Assembly: GCF_902459465.1 (NCBI RefSeq)
Contig: NC_047071.1
Location: 13,784,385-13,848,384, forward strand
DNA: 64,000 nucleotides
Origin: Asterias rubens
Taxonomy: Eukaryota; Echinodermata; Asteroidea; Forcipulatida; Asteriidae
Direction: 5' to 3'
A program made the position numbers and the translations under genes. Within the stretch, counting starts at the first letter, position 1. Each line of letters begins with the position of its first letter. This document shows, in pieces, positions 47,901 to 58,100 of the stretch. The notes beneath the pieces were generated by a model. That model made no database searches and was not told the DNA's origin. It saw only the letters and a list, made by a program, of their open reading frames with translations.

Positions 47901-50371
47901 TACCGATTTTTTTATACATATTATTAAACATAACAAAACAAAATACAACTGGAAATCATGTTATTTCCTTGTCAATTTCTGAAAATAAATTTGAGGAAAT
48001 AGGTTTCCTGATAGGACAAGAGTCAAACATGAGAAAGGGAGTTTCTTTGTAAACTGAGAAAGGATAATAAAAACAAACTTAAATTTCACTCATCTACATT
48101 TACATTGAATAACTTGAGTAGTTAAACTTAATGGCTGAGTGCTAGTTAATTTACATGGGGCATTCAGCAGTACCACTGGCTTTGTGCATGATCCAATTAA
48201 GTTGACCTGTTTTGTAAAGAAATTACATGGTAATAACAGGTGTCAGTTGCCAGACGCAAAAGGATGTGTCTTCTTGGCCTCTTTCTTGCACGCCTTCCCG
48301 TTGGATTTTTTTGTGTGTGAAAGTACCGCGACTTTTCTGTAGAATTACAAAATTAGATCCAATGGGGACACATGGGAAAACTGACCTCCCTGTCAACTTA
48401 CTGCGACCACGACGTAAAACGAAAACGAAAACGAAGACTTTCGCGCATCCAAGGTAACTTTAAGGGCCGATAAAAAAAACCCAATGTAAACAGCTCCGCG
48501 CTGTAAACCTTCTGCGACCACTCTGTAAAACGCTATGCATACACATATGGTAGAACTACACCAAAGCCAGTCACGGTAACTTTCCGCGTGGCCGCGGAAG
48601 AAAAAGTCCAATGGGAACACAGCTTTAGCCTCTTTCTAGGAGTTTTCCGTAATGCTAGCTGTTTTATTAGTTGTTTTTCTTGTACTGTATGCGAGCATTT
48701 GAATCACCCTTTGTGGGATCTAATAAAGATTAATTGAATTTAATTGAATTGTTGAACCTACCTACTGTAATGGCGACTGTCTTACTGGTGATGCAGCCAG
48801 CCTTATTCCATACTCTACATTGGTACATCCCTTTATCATCAGCAGTAGATTGAGCCCACTGCAAGACAATTCAAGTGGTCATCACATCAAAGGCACTTGA
48901 CACTATTGGTAGTTCCTCAAAATAAATGTTAGCATAAAAACGTACTTGGTACTGATCAATGGGGAGCTGTTGATAGTATAAAACATTGTGCGAAATAATA
49001 ATACTAGGCATTTGTAATGCGCCAAATACCATCTGTTTTGCGCCAAATAAATGTAAACAGGTGTTCAAGGCTCCCTCTGAAGTAATGAATGTAGTTTTTG
49101 AGAGAGAGGTTACCTCTCACTACAAATAATAATACTTCAGGCCTGAAGGCCTTTTTAGGCAACTGAAAGCACACACATTTGTGAAAAAGGGTGTTTTTGT
49201 CAAAAATTCTCCTGCAACTTCGAAGACCAAATATGTTTTACCCTTTACTTTATAGGATCAAAGTGGCCCGGTCGTTCCTTTCCCTGCCTTTCACTCTACC
49301 TCTGTGTGGACCCCGGTTTGATACCCCCTCGGGGGGGAGCCTTGCATTTGAATTGAGTTTCAGGCCCTATATGATTGTGTGGGTCTTCCCTTTTGGGGTT
49401 TTCCTCCCACATCAGGGATTGTTTTCGTCCAGCATTTTTTGCATAGCAAGAAATTTAGACTGCACTTATTCTGTGCACACTGAATGCTAATAATATTGAG
49501 TAGCAACTCTTGTTTTGGGAGTTGCAATTGGAACATCTTGTGTAGCATTTTGCTCTGCTATCCACAGGGATGTGATAGGATTGAAAAAAACCTGAACTCT
49601 TCGCACAAAGCGCGAAAGCATGCGAGCTCGAAAACCTGTGAGTATGAAGCCTAATATTAACATTTATTTTTGGCTTTAAAAGCTCTACTCTGCAATCTGG
49701 GGGCGTTATTATATGGTTTTGAATTTAAGGCCAAAAAAAAAACCGAATTCCATTTCTTTTAGTTTCCTATGCATCCTGATATTGGCCCTAACTGTGCTGT
49801 TCATTGGATTTGTAATACAAAAATAAACAAATAATGAATGAAATAAATAAATCACACTCTTCAACTTACATAAAGCGTCTGTTTCTGTTGATCTCTCAGA
49901 GCATGAGGTTCCAATGGGTCGCCATGGGTCAAGTAGCCGAATTTATACCACTGGTACTTTGGTTGTGGGCAACCAGTCGCACGGCATTCGACGATGATCG
50001 GTTTACCGGGGCGTACTGAAAGGGCACCCGGTGGTTGCTGAACAATCGTAGGCTTCTGCATTAGCTGGTAGTCAATATCAGAGTCCGAAAACTCCAGATC
50101 TTCTGTTGCCAAAAAATATCATTATCATTATAATTATAAAAGTGGCTAGCGCTTATACACTTCACTGACGCTCAAGACACTTCAACATTCAGCCCAGGGA
50201 CCCATAGCCTTACATGTTTTGCTTCTTTATGGGTCCCTCCACAGTTTCATGGATGTCCATGCTTATTCTTCATTTAGTTAATCGTATCAAACAACTGTTT
50301 ATCTTTTAACTTCCAATTTACATCGTATTTGATTTTATTTTGATTGTGATTTTGATACTGTGGAAGTAAAG

Positions 50372-50412
<41 letters not shown>

Positions 50413-52584
50413 AATTGATTGATCTTCAATAAAATTTAAAAAACACTACGTACCTTTTGCTGGTGGATAGACTTGGAGGTACGCCCAATCAGTAAACACC
50501 TGTTTTATTTTACCGTTGATTTTATGGTAGACCTGACAACAGTAGGCTCCACTGTGGCTTAGTCTGACTGGAGAAATCTTTAAGACTCTAAAAAATGAAA
50601 CGAGAATAGCAAACAAGAATCATTAAAGAATGGCTTGGTTACTCTTGAATCTTGAATGGTTTTTGGAGAGGGTGGGTTGAAAAATCCATTTGTGCTATGT
50701 GCTTATTCTGTCAACATTGTGCTTATCAGTTGTGGTACTGTCAGTTTGTCCTGAGAGATATTTGAAGAAATGCATTTCAAAGGAACATACCTGTCAGTTC
50801 CACCAGGAACTTCTTCATGGCTAACTTTCTCCTTCTCGTTCTTACTACTACTGTGTGGATTGCATGAATCCAAACCAAATGCTTGATACCAGCGGTAATG
50901 TGGGTATGGAAAACCCCTGGCTTTGCAAGCAAACACCACGACGGTACCGGGTCCAGACTGCACCGTCTGAGATATCGGAACTTGAAGAAGACGAAGGCTT
51001 TCTGTTGGATGAATATAGTAAATATATAGTGGTAGTGGCTTCTTATATAGCGCCCATATTCGTCACATGGTCTCGGAACCAAGACTGAACTCGTCAAGAA
51101 ATGAGCTATAGATGGATTGCCCCAAGTGTCATCGACCGACATATTTGATGAAATGCGCATGCATGCAAGGCTATCATTGGCTGAGAGTTGTGCCCAGCGC
51201 GTACACGTGTGCACTTTTCAATAGTTTATCATCGAATATGGCGGTCGATAACACTTAGATGCTGTCTGTCTAAACTGCGCCAATAAAGTATCTAAACACT
51301 TACAAATGGTCAGATTTATCAGAACCTGAAATAGTATGCAAAACATTAATTAATTAATCCGATTCACAGTTGTCTTCTGCGCATTTTAACACCTCTTTTG
51401 TTGTGCTACGATGTTGTTTGGTGGATTTAGGGGCACTAAAGTGGCTGAAGGTCGAATTTCAAAAGTTGAAAAAGCCCCTATTCAAGCAAGAGCATTGTAC
51501 TGTGATGAATAACATCAGCATTATTGTTGCCTGCCTTTTATAAATAATTCAAGCAAGAGCGGTGTACTGTGTTATCAGTGTTATTATTGATAACAAATAA
51601 ATTACCTGTTTTTTTTATGAGTTTCAGACATTTTTCATGATTCAACCTATCCAAGTAGGAGATCAACTGTCTGACAGACCTTCCTTGTCCACCAAGTTTC
51701 CTTAGGAGTTTTAGAGCTGGACTTCCGTTATACTCATGGATTGATAATGCGATGGCTTCAACCTCATCATCGCTGAAAAGAAAATGCAAAATAAATTGTG
51801 TCACATAAGGCGGTATAAAAAAATACAACAAGTTTGAGAAGATTGCTTTGAAGAAATTTCATATTGTGTAAAGAGTTGTCAAGAAGAGTGGTTCTTTAAG
51901 GTCTGCAACAAATAAGGTTGTGAAATTCTACATAAGTTCAATAGGAAATGATTATTGATTTATCAGCTACTGACTATATCATTAATTTACATTGGGTATG
52001 CTGCGATAGGCTCGCAGGTGCAATGCGTCGCACCTGCTTTATAACAATTGATACACGCACCTGCTTTATAACAATTTGTACATGGCGTTGGTCGATTTCC
52101 AGCGCTGTGTACGAAACAACCGCGGGTTCAAGTGAATTTTTTTTTTAAACAATGAATAGTCTGTCGTAATAATGTTTGAAGATGACAACAGAACTTCGAG
52201 AAGAGGAATAACAATTATACACAGGTATAACAAAACAATTGTGGATGCTGTGACTGAGGTCCAGGGGTTTTGTACACCCTCGGGGGAAAATGGCACCCTC
52301 GGCTTCGCCTCGGGTTCCATTTTCCCCCTCGAGTGTACAAACGCCATGGACCCCGTCACAGCGTGCAACAGTTGTATACTGACAAAGATTCAAGTGTCTC
52401 TCTTATCATCTTACCTAAAAATCTTCTCTGGAATTTGTGCTATCACACCACGCCAGTTCATTTTGCTGTCACCAACGTTTAAATATTCAGAAAGAGCCAA
52501 AAGGACTGTGAATGGGAGCTCGGTTATTACAGAATCGGGATCTATTGTGTCTGGCTCCGCACCATTCGTGTTGATCCAAGCCAT
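38986..52584 (-). CDS. MALT1: MALT1 paracaspase, complete, 17 coding exons
   Basis: Arginine-specific caspase-like protease and scaffold that in vertebrates acts with BCL10/CARD proteins in NF-kB signalling. Coding exons in transcript order: 52584-52415, 51772-51606, 51001-50791, 50587-50454, 50102-49870, 48858-48762, 46730-46596, 45388-45230, 44909-44706, 44298-44121, 43452-43375, 42950-42829, 42289-42137, 41040-40883, 40309-40277, 39525-39463, 39138-38986. Phases agree throughout; 815 residues. Domains: death domain about 20-112; Ig-like domains about 113-225, 235-337 and 338-425 (Cys pairs FACKARG/YCCQVY, VECRATG/YQCRVW, LFCRAN/YQCRIQ); caspase fold about 436-650 starting TDKVALLIGNQDYR; catalytic H511 (FSGHGFS) and C560 (LLDICRE); then an Ig3-like domain to the end. 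Compared with human MALT1 there is one extra Ig before the protease, and the C-terminal tail with TRAF6 motifs is absent. An acceptor-like tttgttacag lies about 50 bp upstream of the ATG, suggesting a separate 5' UTR exon. Confidence 0.95.
39315..39425 (+). mobile_element. SINE family H fragment
   Basis: ccccggtttgaatccaccct, cacagagcttggggaaagta, ctgag: the complement of the family at 31.4 kb. In a MALT1 intron. Confidence 0.5.
39633..39895 (+). mobile_element. tRNA-derived SINE family D
   Basis: gggtgtcgaggccgagtgga, taagagcaccgaactcaagc, gggtttcgaatccccgttgt, then ctctgaccaggggtaaatgg and a t-rich tail. In the MALT1 intron between exons 15 and 16. Confidence 0.8.
39998..40132. mobile_element. 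Foldback family C, truncated
   Basis: tattttggctggtaacctta in the interior and right end agctctttgaaattgggccc; left end missing. MALT1 intron. Confidence 0.65.
40440..40790. mobile_element. Long foldback element
   Basis: Left arm ttggattgggcgagttggtc, tatgaaaagcgtttgaa, gaaatgcattggttgaaaag, aatgatccacacaagtatgcc; the right arm is its complement (cttgaaattg-free part: tttgtgtggatcattatatt, gcctttcataacaaatggtt, gaccaattcgcccgatccaa). Arms of about 110 bp pair with mismatches. In a MALT1 intron; a partial copy is at 1.56 kb. Confidence 0.8.
41074..41436 (-). mobile_element. tRNA-derived SINE family D, inverted full-length copy
   Basis: Reads on the minus strand as the tRNA-like head (complement of cttatccgctcggccacgac), B-box (complement of ggttcgaaccca) and the tail, seen here as aataataataataat at 41078-41092. 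In the intron just upstream of MALT1 exon 14. Confidence 0.85.
41756..42096 (+). mobile_element. TTAA-flanked MITE family A
   Basis: TTAAAGGCACTGGACACTAT at the left and ccaaaggtgtccagtgtctt plus TTAA at the right. Good full copy in the MALT1 intron upstream of exon 14. Confidence 0.9.
43200..43327. mobile_element. Palindromic gtgtccgaattggcg-type element
   Basis: Left arm gtgtccgaactagcggctac, tgcagctacgactacgac; right arm ccgtagccgtagccgaagct, gccaattcggatccggcc. A better preserved copy lies at 54518-54653. MALT1 intron. Confidence 0.75.
43968..44087 (-). mobile_element. MITE family A fragment
   Basis: atatttgagtgagaactttc, tcaaaaactacg, tctcacaatgttttaaacta, tgctcgctaccaagtaagtt. It ends about 35 bp before the donor of MALT1 exon 10 (the catalytic exon). 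Confidence 0.7.
46327..46505. mobile_element. Foldback family J
   Basis: Left end agcccggttcatacctcctg, cgaatgcgaatgcg; right end catttgcagaaagtatgaaa. Interior attttggcgtcacaaattcg and gttgaaatgtgctcaactcc. Between MALT1 exons 7 and 8. Confidence 0.75.
46766..47145 (+). mobile_element. MITE family A
   Basis: TTAA then atccactggacactattggt; right end ccaaaggtgtccagtgcctt. Full body. It lies 36 bp upstream of the acceptor of MALT1 exon 7 (46730). Confidence 0.85.
47820..47845. repeat. (GA)n microsatellite
   Basis: aagagagagagagagagaga run in the MALT1 intron. A 117-codon ORF across it (47699-48052) has no domain and is not called. Confidence 0.9.
48330..48625. repeat. Dispersed repeat related to 11.95-12.18 kb
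   Basis: ttagatccaatggggacaca, ctgcgaccacgacgtaaaac, aatgtaaacagctccgcgct, gaccactctgtaaaacgc and ccgcggaagaaaaagtccaa. Internally repetitive: the 'gcgaccac..cgtaaaac' block occurs twice. Just downstream of MALT1 exon 6. Confidence 0.65.
48890..49232 (+). mobile_element. MITE family A with internal insertion
   Basis: aaaggcacttgacactattg at the left; family body to gtataaaacattgtg, then about 75 bp of foreign sequence at 48995-49070 (two gcgccaaata blocks), then ggctccctctgaagtaatg resumes. 3' terminus missing. MALT1 intron. Confidence 0.7.
50368..50424. repeat. (GATT)n microsatellite
   Basis: About 13 tandem gatt/attg units, 30 bp from the donor of MALT1 exon 4. Confidence 0.9.
52200..52385. 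mobile_element. Foldback element in MALT1 intron 1
   Basis: Arms: caattgtggatgctgtgac.., ggtccaggggttttgtacac, cctcgggggaaaatgg; complement ccattttccccctcgagtgt, acaaacgccatggaccccgt, cacagcgtgcaacagttgta. About 80 bp per arm around a gcaccctcggcttcgcctcg centre. Its edge is 30 bp from the exon 1 donor. Confidence 0.85.
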
Positions 52585-52825
52585 GTTTGAACCTCCTCAG
52601 GAACTACACAGAGACTGCTAACTGTAACAAATCAAACCATTAAAACATACATTACAAACAATTATTATAAGCCAACCTGACGTGGTAAAAAAAAAAAAAC
52701 TTTTTATTAGGATGTATGGTATCAAATAATATTATTCGTGTTTTCCAAATTTCTACAGCCCTGATAGTTGATATTATAATAGGCCTAATCAAATCATATC
52801 TTTCAGTTTTCACATTTTCATTTGT

Positions 52826-53190
52826 TTAAAGCCATTGGACCCTTTCGGTAAACAGTGTTGTCCAAGGCCCACACTTTGTGTACCACAACTTCTATATCAA
52901 ATAACAAACCTGTGAAAATTTAGGCTCAATCGGTCATCGGAGTCAGGAGAAAACAACGGAAAATCCCACTCTTGTTTCCGCGCGTTTCGCCGTGTCATGA
53001 CACGTGTTTAAAATAAATCTGTAATTCTCGTTAACGAGAATTTATATTGTTTTGCTGTTTTCTCAAAAAGTAAAGAATTTCATGGAATAATATTTCAAGA
53101 GAAGTCTTTCACCATTGCCTTCTGTAAACCTTGTAAGTTATTTGTAAATCTGTGAACTTTTTTTTTTCTGAACCGAAAGGGTCCAATTTT
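52826..53190. mobile_element. TTAA-type MITE family B, copy 3
   Basis: TTAAAGCCATTGGACCCTTT at the left; right end aaccgaaagggtccaatttt (TTAA lost). Upstream of the MALT1 ATG. Confidence 0.85.
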
Positions 53191-54517
53191 TTGGTACTTA
53201 TAACATAAAACTCTACAGACAGGTACATGGGTAGCATTGGGTAGTCAAGTTATATGAATGTCTTTACAAAAATGGATCAAATGATGGTGATCTATATCAT
53301 TATATGACTATAACTAAACTAATGACTAATAAAATTAAAAATTAAAACAACTGACACTAATTTTAAAATCCAGTGACTATTGACAATAACTACCTTTGAG
53401 TTTGAGGCAATATAATTTCACCAATAATGGTTCCGAGGGAAAGAACATAATTATTTGAAATCTGCTTACCATTCAATCATTCAACCATCCATTCATAATT
53501 TCGTGTGTATCCTTTCAACCATTTATTGCCACTGTCTTTTGACTGTCGTAAAATAATAAACACAACCTCTCAAATGAACTTACCTAAAGAAGTTACAGTT
53601 TACACAACCCCAAACAAAAGTCTTGAAATTGAAGAAGTGAACACCTTTACCCTGCTGTATTGATCATCTTCAGAACACCAGGTAATCAAGTTACTGATTG
53701 TGAAACTACATCTGAGTTAACCAAGCTAAGCTAAGGAAATATTACCACATTATTTAACAACAATTCCGCATTCTGAAGCTACCTTGGTCAGCTGCCACTT
53801 GCAGCAGTGTTCATCCACCACACGCGCGACCACCACACGCGTACAGTGTTGTTTATCAGCAATGCCGGATCCTATCCATATATCTAGTATTGGCTCAAGA
53901 CTTCAGTGATAGATAGTGGAGAGCCTAACTAAGCTCAGTTGTAAATCGCTGCAGCGTGCCCTCCTACGATATGAGCATTGACGTATTGGGTTAAGACTAT
54001 ATCTCTCCCCGATCATCGCCACACAACAACCAAACGATTGAGGATTGAGTAATCGGCGTGACACGTACGGAACCTTGCGACACACAACTTTAACGAACGT
54101 GTATTTGATGTTTCCCTTAATAACTTTACCAACCATTTTTTAAATACGATTCTTAAGGGTACTTATACACGTCTTAATTTATGCTTCATTATAAAACCAT
54201 TTACTACGGTTACACACTGGTTTGAGGAGTTTTCTTAAATTATACTCAAAATGACTCAAGTACTTGTTGTATATACAAACAGAACGGAAACTTTCGGGGA
54301 AATCCCTAGTAAACTTTACCTAGTCATTTACTGTTTACTGCTCTCGCGGACTTCAACAAGTAAAATGGCACATGACAGCATTGAGAGCTTGACAACACTT
54401 TCTTTCCCGGTGAATCGGGGGACTAAAAAACTTTAAAGCCTCCGCCCCCCCCCCCCTCCTTAGAGGGGGAGGCCGAGGCCGATATGGGCCGGGCGACCGC
54501 CGACCGAGAGGAGCTGA
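53191..54517. other. MALT1 upstream spacer
   Basis: Noncoding; should contain the MALT1 5' UTR exon and part of its promoter. I see a C-run near 54450 and no clear gene. ORFs at 53903-54136 and 54251-54436 have no recognisable domain. Confidence 0.4.
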
Positions 54518-54653
54518 GGCCGTGTCCGAATTGGCGACTTCGGCTACAGCTACGTCTAGGGCGCGCGCGTCTGCCTATTCTTCAACACTGGTAGGTGGTA
54601 GACGCGCTGATCTAGCCGTAGCTGTAGCCAAAGTCGCCAATTCGGACACGGCC
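54518..54653. mobile_element. Palindromic element, best copy of the gtgtccgaattggcg family
   Basis: Left arm ggccgtgtccgaattggcga, cttcggctacagctacg; right arm cgtagctgtagccaaagtcg, ccaattcggacacggcc. Arms of about 37 bp with one or two mismatches. Between the MALT1 and SCAPER promoters. Confidence 0.85.
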
Positions 54654-54939
54654 TGAGATTCGTTTACGATGTGACAAGCTATCTGTATAGCGCCCTCAAG
54701 TAAACAGTTTACAGCTAGCCGACATCACAAGTAAAATTAGCTGATTACGAATCGGTTGAGAAAAGTGTTTTTTTTTTTAACTGGCATTTAATCCTCAAGA
54801 ATCCTCGAATTTCAATTAAATGTTGTCAAGGACACTTCAGCTATGTTTTCTGCTAGTTCAGGTTTTGATGCCGCGGTTCCTCCGCGAGCAGACAACCTGC
54901 GATTTCTGAAAGTAGAAATTGCGCTCTCACTTAATTAGG

Positions 54940-55188
54940 GCCGCAAATGATACGTATCGCGTGTAGTGATTGGTCCTTTTTACCCCTAGCCTGACCAATA
55001 TGTGAAAATAAGCCAATCAGAAATCGTTTCAGTGACAAAACCATGACAATGTTAATGTTTACGTCGCTTGAGACCTGACATTCTTTTGCAAGGGAGACGT
55101 TGTCGTTAACTGCAATTTTTAGGCTGCTATTGTACTTTTATTGTTGGTTTGTGTACCGGTTGGGGGATATCCCCGAGGTTTAGGCAAA
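54940..55188 (+). promoter_or_regulatory. Likely SCAPER promoter region / 5' UTR
   Basis: Two CCAAT boxes in opposite orientation: gattggt around 54968-54974 (inverted) and agccaatcag at 55011-55020. No TATA box. The SCAPER ATG follows at 55189. The head-to-head arrangement with MALT1 makes a shared CCAAT-type promoter possible, although MALT1 starts 2.6 kb away. Confidence 0.4.
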
Positions 55189-58100
55189 ATGAGTGAGTTT
55201 CGGAGGAAACGCAGCAGCAACGGAACGAAGCAACGGTTCGGGAACAGTGCTTCTGCAGCTGCCGACGACCTGCCAAGTTCCAACAGACAAGACCGACTGA
55301 ATTCAAAGCCGCCATTCTCACCGTCTTCATCCGCCGGGGGAAAGATGCAGCACAACAAGCCAAATGACAGGCATGACCGGGACAGAAACAACTCTGGAAA
55401 GTCACCAGGTTCAGGACCTCTGACTCTGCGGGGAAAAACATCCAGCTCGAAGGTAATTTTGAGGAAATGAACTTTACAACAGAATTTGTTGACACGTTTG
55501 TAAAGTAAAGTTTGTAATTAATTAATTATTTGACTTTTTTTTATATTTTGATTTTGAATTTGATATTTCAGAAAATTATTAATAATAATTTAGGCCTAGC
55601 TAGGCAAAAAATTAGTCAATATAATTTTGACAATAATGTCAATGACCAGATGACAAGCATGATGATAGTGATACTGTTAGTGTTAGTTAGTGTTACTGTT
55701 GACATGCTAGTTTGAGTTTACTGTTTATTTAGTCATGTTAGTTGGTTAAATCATGGAGGAAGGAAGAGAAGGAGCTCGAACGAAGGGACTTCAAAAGTCG
55801 AACCCGTGTTACCGCGGTCATTTAACGACACCTCGTAATCACCCACATACTATCAACGTTACACAAATAATGGGCGACCTAGCGTATGTGAGTTGGCGCG
55901 TGCGCACTTGGTTCTTTACTCAACTATGGTGTCGTATGTCGTATGGATATAATACAGAAAAAACAACTTTTTTGAGACCTGATAAAAATTGTGTACACTT
56001 TCGCCCCCCAAATCGAAAAACACAATTGAATACCAACCACCCTTGTGTGCTAGTACCCAAATTTTGAACCACCGCTAGCTAGCGAAAGTCACAAAAAATG
56101 TAAAAATATGCCATGCCCATGATGTTTCCGTGAAACACCACAAATGGTAAATGAAAACGTGTATATTCACAATTCTTGTCTCCAATGATTCAACTTAACA
56201 CGAAGCGACGGCGCAGTCTGGCGGTACCACACCTTCTGTACAAAGAGATCTAATCCTGCTCGTTAATCGGCCGTCCAGCTGGAGGTCTCCTATCTTTTTC
56301 CACTGGTCAGACAGGGGCATTGTTAGGGTATTCTTTTGTTACTTTGCGGTTTTGCGGGTCGTTCCAGCTCCTTCTCTTCCTTCCTCCATGGTTAAATTAA
56401 AACTTAAATAAAACTTAAAAGTTAGTCTGTCTGTTGTGGAATTGTGGGGCACTTGTCTTTATTTAGCATCCATCCAGGCCAGGCACATGCAAGGCCTCGA
56501 CAGTGCCTGGGCCTGGCCCTGAGTGGACATGATGGACACATGGACAAAACGACATGGATGAGGTGCACTGTTGGTGGAATACCAGTTACCACCCTCTTCA
56601 TGCTCTTTATTAACGTTTGACCTGCCATTTTAAATAGATAGTACTTTTTTACTATATTTTTCTTTTTCTGATTTGTGGCTCCTGTCCTGCACTGAGAGTG
56701 AGGATTGTTTGGAAAGATTTCCGTACCCCAATTCTGCCACACTTTTTCACTAAATTTTACCAAGCAAAAGGAATGGCTCTTTTTGAGTAAAATATTCAAG
56801 CAATCCAACTTGCAAACAACTTGAAAAAGTTTGGTAACACTTTACTTTAATTTTGTTCAAGTTCCTGCGTTGCTGTCTGAAGTTAACAGCACATCCCATT
56901 CAGGGGTCAATTTCATCCAACAGTTTTGCATAGCAAAATTTTTTAACTGAACTTATTTTGTGCACACTGAATGCTAGTATTGTGTATCAAATGATGATTT
57001 CTGAGTGGGAACTGCATACATTTTGTGTAGCATTTGCTCTGCTATACAAAGGAAATCATTCACTGCCATTTGATTGGTAGAGTATTGTGATGTGACATGT
57101 GATCCAATTGGATAGATGAGGCTTTAGTACCAACAACTTGATGTTTTTAATTAGTTGATCTCCTCTCCCAGTGAAAGCTTACTCCTGAAACTGAGGCCAG
57201 GGTAGAGGCAACATTAAGAAGAAGGCATGTTATTAGTTGCTTAATCAGTGGTATATTTAAAGACACTGGACACTATTGGTAGTAAAGTTGTCAAAGACCA
57301 GTCTTCTCACTTGGTGTATCTCAACATGCAAATAACAAACCTGTGAATATTTTAGCTCAATCGATGATCAAAGTTGCGAGATAATAATGAAAGAAAAAGC
57401 ACCCTTGTCTCACGAAGTTGTGTGCTTTCAGATGCTTGATTTCGTGACCTAAAATTCTGAATCTGAGGTCTCGAAATCAAATACGCAGAAAAATACTTCT
57501 TTCTCGAAAACTACGTTACTTCAGAGGGAGCCATTTTCTGACAATGTTTTATACTATCAACCTCTCCCAATTACTCATTCCCAAGTAAGGTTTTATGCTA
57601 ATAATTATTTTGAGTAGTTACCATTAGTGTCCAGTGCCTTTTAGGAGCTCCACTTTGTAAGCATAGGTACAAGGAAAATACTTGTTGGAAATTAGTTTCC
57701 ATATTTGTCCTACCTTACCGAACATTTAGAAATGCACATTAATTACAGGTTTGATTGATAAACTTCAAAAAAACTTATTACAGTTCCCATTATACTTGTT
57801 TAAAACAATCTGTTTACTCCAATGATCATTTAATATTTTAAATTCAGCGGTCTTTGTTTGTCCATCACTGTCAGTGGTCAACTCCTGTATTGAGGTACCA
57901 TAGTGATAACAAGGGTCAGACAATAGTTCATTTGCAGTATGTGTGGATAGAAATTGATGTGTGTACATTCCTTGTTATGCAAACACTAGTACGTGTTAAA
58001 CTGTACAGCTTACAGAACATTGGTTCTACGAATTGTAAACATATTACATGTACATTACATGTAGGTGTGTGTCATGTATAGTATGTGAATGTGTGTACAA

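Noticed and set aside
47699..48052. 117-codon ORF in a MALT1 intron
   Set aside because: Contains a GA microsatellite translation and no domain; opposite strand to the host gene.
50777..51214. 145-codon minus-strand ORF over MALT1 exon 3
   Set aside because: Wrong frame; the Ig-coding frame of the exon 51001-50791 overlaps it and fits neighbouring exon phases.
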